Origin: CALAED01 sp937891035
GTDB taxonomy: Bacteria > Actinomycetota > Actinomycetes > Streptosporangiales > Streptosporangiaceae
Assembly: GCA_035642125.1 (NCBI GenBank)
Contig: DASQSZ010000494.1
Location: 1-19,652, forward strand
Direction of reading: 5' to 3'
Length of the DNA: 19,652 bases
Part shown: positions 1 to 6,800 of the stretch, piece after piece
How the letters are laid out: every line of letters starts with the position of its first letter
Position numbering within the stretch: position 1 is the stretch's first letter
Made by a program: the position numbers and the translations under genes
The notes under the pieces: model-generated
What the model was told of the DNA's origin: nothing
Seen by the model: the letters and a program-made list of their open reading frames with translations, nothing else
The model's database searches: none

Positions 1-149
1 GGCCCCGCCGCTCGCGCCTCCTGTCCGGCCGGGTCCGCCGCCGGCCGCCCCGGCTCCGGCGGCCGCTCCGGTCCCGCTCGGCGACCTTCCCGGGCCTCGT
101 GATCGGCCCGGAGATCCTGGTCGGAGCGGGCGTTCGGCGAATCGGTCAT
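1..149 (-). CDS. Partial CDS, probable sensor histidine kinase N-terminus (CutS-like)
   Basis: An ATG at 149-147 overlaps the stop codon of the response regulator gene in an ATGA arrangement, and the frame stays open for 49 codons to the left edge of the window. The visible residues begin MTDSPNARSDQ and are hydrophilic, rich in Pro, Arg, Ala and Glu, with no membrane segment or kinase motif yet. The assignment rests on position: OmpR-family regulators are commonly translated together with their kinase, and the regulator resembles CutR, whose partner is CutS. The kinase core (H box, N and G boxes) would lie outside the window, so identity is inferred. A cytoplasmic disordered leader before the first transmembrane helix would be consistent. 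Confidence 0.6.
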   Translation of the reverse strand, partial: MTDSPNARSDQDLRADHEAREGRRAGPERPPEPGRPAADPAGQEARAAG

Positions 150-799
150 AGCCGATACCCCACGCCGGGGACGGTCTCGATGACCGGCGGGTCGCCAAGC
201 TTTTTGCGCAGCGTCATCATCGTGACCCTGACCACGTTGGTGAACGGGTCGATGTGCTCGTCCCACGCCTTCTCGAGCAGTTGCTCGGAGCTGACCACCA
301 CGCCGTCGGCCCGCAACAAGACCTCGAGCACGGCGAACTCCTTGCGGGTGAGGTCTATCGGCATGCCATCCCTCGACACCGCACGCCGGGCTGGATCGAG
401 AGAGATCCCGGCCCGCTCGAGCACCGGCGGCACCGGCGCGGCGGCCCGGCGGCCCAGCGCCCGCACCCGGGCGATGAGCTCGGCGAACGCGAATGGTTTT
501 GCCAGGTAGTCGTCGGCGCCGATGGACAGGCCCTCGACTTTGTCGTCAAGGTCGCCGGCGGCGGTGAGCATGAGGATGCGCGCCGGGTTGCGCTCGGCGA
601 CGAGCCGCCTGCAGACTTCGTCTCCGTGCACTTTGGGCAGGTCGCGGTCGAGTACGACCACGTCGTACTCGTTCACGCCGGTCCGCTCAAGCGCGCCGGC
701 GCCGTCGTAGGCGACGTCCACGGCGAGCGTCTCGCGGCGCAGGCCGGTGGCTATCGCGTCGGCTAGCACCCGCTCGTCCTCCACCACCAGCACTCGCAC
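146..799 (-). CDS. cutR: OmpR-family two-component response regulator, CutR-like
   Basis: The product is a 217-residue DNA-binding response regulator. Residues 1-115 form a receiver domain: acidic pocket E7-D8, phospho-acceptor D51 in VVVLDRDLP, T79 and K101 in LAKPF. Residues about 128-217 form a winged-helix effector domain ending in the family-typical VPGVGYRL. The frame is open upstream to 886, but the GTG at 799 starts the conserved VRVLVVEDE and has an AAGGGAG ribosome site 5 bases upstream, so the longer start is rejected. The overall sequence (LDRDLP, KPFAF, KEFAVLEVLLR, NVVRVTMMTLRKKLG) closely resembles Streptomyces CutR as I remember it; the symbol depends on that recollection. It overlaps the downstream probable kinase gene, so the pair should be co-transcribed. 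OmpR-family regulators often bind direct repeats near their own promoter, and one lies at 1028-1047. Confidence 0.9.
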   Translation of the reverse strand: MRVLVVEDERVLADAIATGLRRETLAVDVAYDGAGALERTGVNEYDVVVLDRDLPKVHGDEVCRRLVAERNPARILMLTAAGDLDDKVEGLSIGADDYLAKPFAFAELIARVRALGRRAAAPVPPVLERAGISLDPARRAVSRDGMPIDLTRKEFAVLEVLLRADGVVVSSEQLLEKAWDEHIDPFTNVVRVTMMTLRKKLGDPPVIETVPGVGYRL

Positions 800-1123
800 G
801 CCATCTCCCTTCCCCCGGCTCCGGGACGCGCGTGCCCGGGCTACCGCCGCCGAACCCGCACGCCCCCTTGTACCGGGCGACCACACGGCTCAGCCCGGCG
901 CGCTAGACCGGCTGTTCCGTTATGCCACAACCGGCGTAAGCCGTTGATAAGCCCTTCCTCCAAGGATGCGTCCTCCCTGCGATTGTCGCGAACGGCGGCG
1001 CGTCGCGAAGCCGGCGGGACAGGGGATGAAAGAGATACGAAAGAGATCGGGTTCAGGGTTTATCCAAGCCGCGGTTGTGGGTAGGACCAGCCCCCCGGAA
1101 GTCGGATTCCCGGAAGGAAAACA
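800..1123. other. Divergent intergenic region between cutR-like gene and small ORF
   Basis: This 324-bp gap carries no convincing gene; open frames into it from the regulator are low-quality arginine/glycine-rich extensions. It should hold the promoters of two divergent genes. Visible structure includes two perfect copies of GAAAGAGAT at 1028-1036 and 1039-1047, and a 9-bp inverted pair CCACAACCG (925-933) and CGGTTGTGG (1072-1080). I cannot pick -35/-10 boxes with confidence. Confidence 0.5.
1028..1047. promoter_or_regulatory. 11-bp-period direct repeat, candidate response-regulator site
   Basis: Two perfect 9-bp copies of GAAAGAGAT start 11 bp apart, about one helical turn. They lie 76 bp before the small ORF and about 230 bp before the regulator start. 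Head-to-tail repeats with this period are the usual binding geometry of OmpR-family dimers, and an OmpR-family gene starts next door. The link to that protein is inference. Confidence 0.35.
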
Positions 1124-1303
1124 ATGGGCGAGCTCGCGGCGATGATCGACCAGCGGATTGCGGAGGCGTCAGAGTCCCTTCGTACCGCCCGCGCCGAGGA
1201 CGACGCGTTCCTCGTAGACGCCCGTGAAGCCGAGATCGACGATCTGCGGCGAATCGCGAACGAGCACGGGATCGACCCGAAGGCCGATCCGGACAGAATG
1301 TGA
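1124..1303 (+). CDS. Small helical hypothetical protein, 59 residues
   Basis: An ATG preceded by GGAAGGA about 6 bases upstream opens a 59-codon frame ending TGA. The product is acidic and strongly helical in pattern, beginning MGELAAMIDQRIAEASESL and containing the heptad-like stretch around VDAREAEIDDLRRIANEHGI (residues 31-50). Small proteins of this style occur in related actinomycetes to my recollection, but I know no function. There is no membrane segment, signal or metal motif. The gene is divergent from the CutR-like regulator and followed immediately by a hairpin, so it is probably a monocistronic unit. The good ribosome site and the composition, which is unlike random GC-rich frames, favour a real gene. 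Confidence 0.75.
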   Translation: MGELAAMIDQRIAEASESLRTARAEDDAFLVDAREAEIDDLRRIANEHGIDPKADPDRM

Positions 1304-1324
1304 TCGCTCGGTCAACCTGAGCGA
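1304..1324 (+). terminator. Hairpin directly after the 59-residue ORF
   Basis: TCGCTC at 1304-1309 pairs with GAGCGA at 1319-1324, with two further G-C pairs possible inside a T bulge. It starts at the first base after the stop codon. There is no U tract, as is common in actinomycetes. Confidence 0.45.
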
Positions 1325-1381
1325 CCGCCCCGGCCGGCCCAGGCCGTTGGCCGCCTGAGCCTTCATCAGTCAATGCGCGCC

Positions 1382-1444
1382 CCTGCTCACGCGCGCCCCC
1401 GGTCATGCACGCCCTGATCACGCGCGCCGCTGATCACGCACGCC
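1382..1444. repeat. Imperfect 15-16-bp tandem repeat, four units
   Basis: Four head-to-tail units resemble CTGATCACGCGCGCC: 1382-1397, 1399-1413, 1414-1428 and 1429-1444. They fill most of the gap between the convergent ends of the small ORF and the phosphatase gene. No function is evident. Confidence 0.6.
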
Positions 1445-1480
1445 TAGTCCTGGGCGTCCTGCTCGTGCGTGTCCCTGTGC

Positions 1481-2305
1481 CTAGTCGTGCGCGGGGTCGT
1501 GGGCGGCCAGCAGGTCGTGCAGCGCCGGGAAGAGGTCGGGCGCGGCCGCGATCGTCAGCTCCGGGCCCGCCGGCGCGCCGTCCAGCCCTTCGACGCGCCC
1601 GCCTGCCTCGCGCACGATGAGGCCGCCGGCGGCGATGTCCCACTCCTGGTTGCCGCGTTCGTAGAAGGCGTCCACCCGGCCGGCCGCCAGCGAGCACAGG
1701 TCGACGCAACATGAGCCGCCGCGCCTGATGTCCCGTACCCGCGGCAGCACCGCCCGGAGCACCTCGGCCTGGTGGGCACGGCGCGCGGCGAAGTAGCCGA
1801 ACCCCGTCGCCACCAGCGCCTGGTCCAGGGGCACGCCGGTGCGACAGCGCAGCTCCCTCGCCCCGGTCGCGGTGTGCAGCAGCGCACCCGCGCCGCGGAC
1901 GGCCGTATAGGTCTCGCCGCGGTTCGGGTTCTCGATCACACCGGCGACGACCTCGCCGTCGACCTCGGCGGCGATGCTGACCGCCCAGTCCGGCAGATCG
2001 TAGAGATAGTTCACGGTCCCATCGATCGGGTCGATGATCCACCGCACGCCGCTGCTGCCGGTGCTGGAGCCGCCCTCCTCGCCAAGGAAGGCGTCGCCGG
2101 GCCGGGCGGCGCGGATCCGGTCGACGATGAGCCGTTCCGCGGCCTGGTCCATCTGGGTGACGACGTCGGTCGGACTACTCTTCGTCACCACCACGTCGGG
2201 CCTGGCCGCCGGCCGCTTGTCGATCAGCATCCGGCCGGCCTCGCGGGCGACGGCGACGGCCAGATCGAGCAGCTGCGCGCCGCCGTCACGAATGTCTGCG
2301 GTCAC
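1481..2305 (-). CDS. Inositol monophosphatase family protein
   Basis: The 274-residue product is a Mg2+-dependent, Li+-sensitive-type sugar or inositol phosphate phosphatase. The family metal-binding motifs are present: GEEGG at 75-79, WIIDPIDGTVNY at 89-100 (metal-ligand region D92, D95, G96, T97), and EWDIAAGGLIVREAGG at 221-236 with D223. Length matches the family (about 260-280). Translation starts at GTG 2305 behind GGGTGAACG; there is no signal peptide, so the protein is cytoplasmic. It is 27 bp downstream of the S9 peptidase gene on the same strand and likely in the same transcript. The exact substrate (inositol-1-phosphate, histidinol phosphate, 3'-phosphoadenosine phosphate) cannot be told from motifs shared by the superfamily. 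Confidence 0.93.
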   Translation of the reverse strand: MTADIRDGGAQLLDLAVAVAREAGRMLIDKRPAARPDVVVTKSSPTDVVTQMDQAAERLIVDRIRAARPGDAFLGEEGGSSTGSSGVRWIIDPIDGTVNYLYDLPDWAVSIAAEVDGEVVAGVIENPNRGETYTAVRGAGALLHTATGARELRCRTGVPLDQALVATGFGYFAARRAHQAEVLRAVLPRVRDIRRGGSCCVDLCSLAAGRVDAFYERGNQEWDIAAGGLIVREAGGRVEGLDGAPAGPELTIAAAPDLFPALHDLLAAHDPAHD

Positions 2306-2332
2306 CCGTTCACCCTACGGGCCGGTCGCGCC

Positions 2333-4369
2333 TTACAGCAGTTCGGGGCGTTTCCACTCCTCCCCCAGCACGTGGTGGGCGAGAAAGGCCAGCACAGTCT
2401 CGTACCACACGGCCGCGTTGCCCGGCGTCAGGATCCAGTGGTTCTCGTCGGGGAAGTACAGAAACTTGGCCGTCGCCTCGTTGCGTACGAGGTCGAACCA
2501 CTGCCACAGCGCGTTGGCGATCGGCACGCGGTAGTCGCGGTCGCCGTGGATGACCAGCATCGGCGTGCGGATCCGGCGCGCGTGCAGGTGCGGCGAGTTG
2601 CGGTTCCAGGGCTCGAGGTCGTCGGCGGGGTCGCCGTGCTCGCGGATGAAGTAGTCGCCGACGTCCGCGGTGACCTCGAGCGGCAGGTTCCACAGCCCGG
2701 CGTGGCTGACGATGGCGCGGAACCGGTCGGTGTGGCCGGCGATCCAGTTGGCCATGTACCCGCCGAATGAACCACCCATCATGGCGGTGCGGGTCTCGTC
2801 GATGTCGTCCCTGGCGACGACGGCGTCGGTGATCGTCATGAGGTCGGCGAACGTCCTGGGCCCCCACCGGCCGTGCCCGCGGCGGAGCATGTCCTGGCCG
2901 TAGCCGGTGGACAGGGCGGGATCGGGCAGCACGACGGCGTATCCCCGCGCCGCCATCACCCACGGGCTCCACCGCCAGCTCCAATCGTTCCAGCTCATGT
3001 ACGGCCCGCCGTGGACCCACAGCAGCAGCGGCGCGGGCGATCCCGGCTCGTCCGGCAAGACCAGCCAGCCGCGGATCTCGGTGCCGTCGTCGGCCGTCGC
3101 GGCGACCTCCTCAACCCGGCCGGGCAGCTCGATCGGGGTACCTGGGGAGTCGAGGTAGGCGATCTCCCCGGTGGCCGCGTCGATCCGTACCGCGCACGGC
3201 GCCGCGGCGACGCCCGCGCGAAGCGCGTAGACATACCTGCCGTCCGGAGAGGGCTGAAGTTCGTCGTAGGCCCCGTCGTCGCCGGTCAGTCTGGTGACAG
3301 CTCCGGTGGTGACGTCGACACCGAACACCGGGCGGCGGCCGCGCTGGTCGGCGACGAAGTACACGAGCCGCGAGTCCGGTGACCAGGCCGCCGGGCGGGT
3401 CGGCCACAGGTCGAAGCCGGGCAGCAGGTCCCGCGCCTCCCGCCCGGTATCCCCGGCGTCGAGCGGCACCAGCCACAGCGTCGTGTCGGGCGGCTCCCGC
3501 GTGGTGCCGTGCGCCTCCCGTATGCACACCGCCATGCGCCCATCGGGAGAGACGCGCGGGGCGAAGTAATCGGCCCGTCCCGGCTCGGCCAGCAGCGTGC
3601 GGCGGGTCCCGGTCGCGACGTCGATGGCGACGAGTTCGGTGTGCCGGGCGCCGCGGGCTTCGGGCACCGCCCAGCCGGTGAGGACCGTACTCCCGTCGGG
3701 GGTGACCACGAAGGACTCCTCATCGAGCGCCCGGCCGGGCTGTGGGGTGAGGTCGCGCGGCTCGGGCAGCGGTCCCTCGCCGCCCGGGTCCGGCGCGGCG
3801 GCGGCGAACAGCCTCACCTCGGCCGGCCCCAGATCATGGTCCCAGTACCGGACCGGGTAGGTCTCGTGCAGGATCGCCGACACCTTGGCGTCCTTGCGGG
3901 CCTTGCGCCGCTCGGCGTCGTCGTCGGCCGCACCGGGCAGGGTCGCCGAAGCGAACACCACCGTGCCCGCCCGCGGGGCGACGGCGACGTCGGAGATCCC
4001 GCCCGGGCGGGCGGCGACCAGCCGGGCCTCGCCGCCGCCGGCGGGCAACAGCCACAGCGCCGGCCCCTCGTCATCGGGCTTGTCAGGCTTGTCGTCGGAC
4101 CTGTCCGGGTCGCGGCGGCGTGAGGTGAACAGCACCGACCCGTCGGGCAGGAACGCGGGGCCGCTTTCGCCGGGCGCCGACCGCGTGAGCCGGACCGGCG
4201 CGGCCACTCCCCCGGGGTCGAGCTGCCACAGCGCGGTGCCGTACTTCGTCTTGTTCGCGTTCGGCACCTGCACGGTGGCGATGAGACGGTCCCCGGCCGG
4301 CGCGAGCCGGATGCCGCGCAGGCGTGGGAGCGCCATGTAGTCACGGATGTCGGCGAACGGAGTGGTCAC
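2333..4369 (-). CDS. S9 family prolyl oligopeptidase-like serine peptidase
   Basis: The 678-residue product has an N-terminal beta-propeller of about 400 residues with repeated 'SPDGR'-like blades (FLPDGSVLF, VSPDGRMAV, WSPDSRLVYF, PSPDGRYVYA) and a C-terminal alpha/beta-hydrolase domain. The catalytic triad can be placed at S534 in GGSFGGYM, D612 in HGDRDYRVP and H644 in DENHWI. Members cleave short peptides after specific residues, often as acylaminoacyl or dipeptidyl peptidases. No signal peptide is visible, suggesting a cytoplasmic enzyme. The frame stays open to 4921, but that part is a shadow of the ferrochelatase gene. The GTG at 4369 overlaps the ferrochelatase stop as GTGA and has AAAGGAGA upstream, so translational coupling is likely. 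A charged insertion rich in Asp and Lys lies in the second propeller blade. Confidence 0.93.
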   Translation of the reverse strand: MTTPFADIRDYMALPRLRGIRLAPAGDRLIATVQVPNANKTKYGTALWQLDPGGVAAPVRLTRSAPGESGPAFLPDGSVLFTSRRRDPDRSDDKPDKPDDEGPALWLLPAGGGEARLVAARPGGISDVAVAPRAGTVVFASATLPGAADDDAERRKARKDAKVSAILHETYPVRYWDHDLGPAEVRLFAAAAPDPGGEGPLPEPRDLTPQPGRALDEESFVVTPDGSTVLTGWAVPEARGARHTELVAIDVATGTRRTLLAEPGRADYFAPRVSPDGRMAVCIREAHGTTREPPDTTLWLVPLDAGDTGREARDLLPGFDLWPTRPAAWSPDSRLVYFVADQRGRRPVFGVDVTTGAVTRLTGDDGAYDELQPSPDGRYVYALRAGVAAAPCAVRIDAATGEIAYLDSPGTPIELPGRVEEVAATADDGTEIRGWLVLPDEPGSPAPLLLWVHGGPYMSWNDWSWRWSPWVMAARGYAVVLPDPALSTGYGQDMLRRGHGRWGPRTFADLMTITDAVVARDDIDETRTAMMGGSFGGYMANWIAGHTDRFRAIVSHAGLWNLPLEVTADVGDYFIREHGDPADDLEPWNRNSPHLHARRIRTPMLVIHGDRDYRVPIANALWQWFDLVRNEATAKFLYFPDENHWILTPGNAAVWYETVLAFLAHHVLGEEWKRPELL

Positions 4370-5355
4370 GGGTCTCCTTTGCGGCAGCAGTCGGCGGGGC
4401 AGCTGTCGGGCCTGGGTCCGAGCGAGCCGACGACCGGCCGCCCGCCGGCGGCGCGTTCGGTGAAGAGCTCGCGGACCATGGCGACGAACCGGGGGTGCGT
4501 GCCGGGGGTGGCCGCCCGGGCCAGCCGCAGGCCCAGCTTCGAAGCGAGCGCCGCAGCCTCCACATCGAGGTCGTACTTGACCTCCATGTGGTCGGACACG
4601 AAGCCGATCGGCACGATCACGACGCCCTCGACCCCGGCCGCGTGCAGCCGCTCCAGGTGATCGCCGATGTCCGGCTCCAGCCACGGCTGCGCGGGCGGTC
4701 CGCTGCGGCTCTGGAAGGCCAGCGCCCAGGGCCGGTCCGGCGCTGCCCGGTCCCGTACGACTTGGGCGACGTCGGTGAGCTCGGCCACGTACCGCCGCCG
4801 CCCCGGCTGGGCGAGCGGCACGCTGTGCGCCGTGAAGACGAGGTGGGCGGCGGGCGGCATGCCGGCCAGCGCCGCGCGGGTCGCCGCGACGAACGGCTCG
4901 GCGAATCCCGGATGATTGCAATAGACCCTGAGCTTGTCGATCTCGGGGGCGCCGGGCGTCGCCGCCCTGGCCCGGTCGATGTCCTCAAGGTATTGCCTGC
5001 AGCAGGAGTAGCAGCTGTACGCCGAGGTCACGAACGCAGCGGCGCGCCTGATGCCGTCGTCGCGCATCCGGCGTACGGTGTCGGCGAGGTACGGCTTCCA
5101 GTTGCGATTGCCCCAATAGACCGGCACGTTCAGGCCATGCGCCGCGAAGTCCGCCTCGATCGCCGCCTTGAGCTCTCGGCACTGCCGGTTGATCGGGCTG
5201 ATCCCGCCGAACCGGTAATAGTGTTCCCCCACCGCGGCCAGCCGCTCGCGCGGGACGTTCCTGCCCCGGGTGACGTTCTCTAGGAACGGGATCACGTCGT
5301 CGGGTCCTTCGGGCCCGCCGAAGGACACCAGTACCAGCGCGTCATAGGGCGACAT
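4366..5355 (-). CDS. hemH: Ferrochelatase (probably coproporphyrin ferrochelatase, CpfC/HemH)
   Basis: The 329-residue enzyme inserts Fe2+ into the porphyrin ring; in actinobacteria the substrate is normally coproporphyrin III. It begins MSPYDALVLVSFGGPEGPDD, the classical N-terminus. The metal-insertion histidine is H177 in FTAHSVP and the conserved acid is E258 in HMEVKYDLD. Four cysteines (C146 in VYCNHPGF, and C319, C323, C324 near the C-terminus) are placed where actinobacterial ferrochelatases bind a [2Fe-2S] cluster. An in-frame ATG at 5364 is an alternative start; neither start has a clear ribosome site. The gene lies 68 bp downstream of the transglycosylase gene and overlaps the peptidase gene. 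Confidence 0.95.
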   Translation of the reverse strand: MSPYDALVLVSFGGPEGPDDVIPFLENVTRGRNVPRERLAAVGEHYYRFGGISPINRQCRELKAAIEADFAAHGLNVPVYWGNRNWKPYLADTVRRMRDDGIRRAAAFVTSAYSCYSCCRQYLEDIDRARAATPGAPEIDKLRVYCNHPGFAEPFVAATRAALAGMPPAAHLVFTAHSVPLAQPGRRRYVAELTDVAQVVRDRAAPDRPWALAFQSRSGPPAQPWLEPDIGDHLERLHAAGVEGVVIVPIGFVSDHMEVKYDLDVEAAALASKLGLRLARAATPGTHPRFVAMVRELFTERAAGGRPVVGSLGPRPDSCPADCCRKGDP

Positions 5356-5423
5356 GGATTCCATCAAACCAGGGCCGGCAGGGGGCCCGGCGCGGGGCCG
5401 GGGACGGACTGCGCGACGGCGGA

Positions 5424-6584
5424 TCAGGCGTATCGCTGGGCGTAGGCCCGGGACAGCGCCAGCACCCGCTGAACGTACCAATGGGCGTGGTTGTAGCGGA
5501 AGATCGCGTCGTACAACTGCCGGCCGCCGCGCCCGGCTCCGTTGACGCACAGATACCGCGCGGCCGCCGGGACCGCGTCGTAGGGGTTCATGATGTCCGC
5601 CCGGCCGTCCCGGTCGCCGTCCACGCCATACGACTGCCACGTCGCCGGCATGAACTGCATCGGGCCGAGCGCGCCGGCGGTGGACGGCCCGGTGTTGCGA
5701 CCGTGATCGCTTTCGATCTGCCCGATCGCGGCGAGCACCGACCACGACAGGCCCGGGCACAGACGGGCGCCCTGATGGTAGAGGTCGAGATAGCTCCCGG
5801 CCTGCGCGATGCGGTTCTTCTTCGCGTGCAGGTCGAGCACCTGGGCACGGCTGCCGAGGATCTTGCGCAGGTACGGCGCGAGCGTGGCGGGGTTGGCGCC
5901 GGGCGCGTTGACCATCAGCGCGAGGTTGGGCACGAGGCCGATCTGGGCGCCGGTCTTGCGGCTGACCAGCATGTCGACGCCCGGCAGGCCGAGCGGCCCG
6001 GCGCCGCCCATGGCGACGAACGGCGTGCTGCGCGCCACGATCGGGTACTGCCTGCCCTCGAGCAGCCCGAGGGAACTTTTGGCCTTGTCGGAGACGACGA
6101 GCCGGTCCTGGGCGAGTGCGGCCCACAGTTCGTGCCGCTTCGCCGTGCCCGGCGGCGTCCAGGATCGAAACCGCGAGGGATCGACGGCGAACGTATTGAT
6201 CTTGCGCCCCTGCAGCTGGACCGCGCCCGCGTCGACGATGATCACGTCTTGGACCTTGGGCAGCTTAGCGATCTTGTGCGCTGTGTCGTCGCTGACCGAC
6301 GACGTCGCGACCGCGAGCAGATCGGGCGGCACGACCCGGCGCAGCGGGGCGAGCGCGGCCTGGCCTGGCACGCCGTTGACGGACGCACCGGACGAGCCGG
6401 CTGCGCCGGCCGAGCCGGATGCGCCGGGCCCGCCCGAAGGCGCGGACGGCGCCGAGGGCACCGGAGCCGGCTCGGACCTGGCTTGATCGCTGCGGGCGCT
6501 GGACACGACCATCGCCGTGCCCCCCGCCACCGAGGCCCCGAGGGCTACCGCGATGGCGGCGACCACAGGGACCGTACGTCTCAC
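5424..6584 (-). CDS. Exported lytic transglycosylase with an FtsX/MacB-like N-terminal region
   Basis: The 386-residue product begins with a positively charged, Ala/Val-rich signal or anchor segment (residues about 3-28), then a Ser/Ala/Gly/Pro linker to about 75. Residues about 265-386 are an SLT-type lysozyme-like domain that cleaves peptidoglycan: catalytic E291 in GQIESDHGR, then STAGALGPMQFMPATW, the Ca-loop-like DGDRDGRADIMNPYD, and RYNHAHWYVQRVLAL. Residues about 90-260 are not part of the catalytic fold and look like the periplasmic core domain of MacB/FtsX permeases (VVSDKAKSSLGLLEG and the flanking strands). Starts: the TTG at 6596 has no ribosome site; the GTG at 6584 has GGAAGAG just upstream and is preferred. 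The gene is first in the minus-strand run that includes ferrochelatase and is divergent from the oxidase. Confidence 0.9.
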   Translation of the reverse strand: MRRTVPVVAAIAVALGASVAGGTAMVVSSARSDQARSEPAPVPSAPSAPSGGPGASGSAGAAGSSGASVNGVPGQAALAPLRRVVPPDLLAVATSSVSDDTAHKIAKLPKVQDVIIVDAGAVQLQGRKINTFAVDPSRFRSWTPPGTAKRHELWAALAQDRLVVSDKAKSSLGLLEGRQYPIVARSTPFVAMGGAGPLGLPGVDMLVSRKTGAQIGLVPNLALMVNAPGANPATLAPYLRKILGSRAQVLDLHAKKNRIAQAGSYLDLYHQGARLCPGLSWSVLAAIGQIESDHGRNTGPSTAGALGPMQFMPATWQSYGVDGDRDGRADIMNPYDAVPAAARYLCVNGAGRGGRQLYDAIFRYNHAHWYVQRVLALSRAYAQRYA

Positions 6585-6690
6585 ATCTCTTCCCAACGAC
6601 TGTCATGCGCGATCGGTTGCCGACGGCACCGTTCCTCCGGCATCGGATGGTACGGCACGGCGGCGGCGATCTCCGTGACCCCGCGCGCTT

Positions 6691-6733
6691 TTACCATGCT
6701 CGTTACCATGATCGTGCCCTCTCACCATGATCG
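6691..6733. repeat. 12-bp repeats in the divergent promoter region
   Basis: TTACCATGCTCG (6691-6702) and TTACCATGATCG (6703-6714) are exact neighbours differing at one base, and TCACCATGATCG (6722-6733) is a third copy. A weaker form, TCACCACGATCC, is at 6760-6771. They lie between the divergent transglycosylase and oxidase genes, so they may be operator copies. Confidence 0.6.
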
Positions 6734-6800
6734 CCGCGCCTCTCGCGCATCAATGCTGATCACCACGATCCTCCGAAGCGAGCGCCAGTAGAGTCTCCTT

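Noticed and set aside
925..1080. 9-bp inverted pair CCACAACCG / CGGTTGTGG
   Set aside because: The arms are about 140 bp apart; a match of this length can occur by chance in a GC-rich gap, so it is recorded only within the gap description.
4370..4921. N-terminal extension of the S9 peptidase frame
   Set aside because: Lies entirely within ferrochelatase and reads as Arg/Pro/Ala-rich noise; the GTG at 4369 with AAAGGAGA is the clear start.
5481..6791. 436-codon plus-strand ORF opposite the transglycosylase
   Set aside because: Arg/Gly/Ala/His-rich antisense frame of a well-supported gene, no ribosome site, no recognisable motif.
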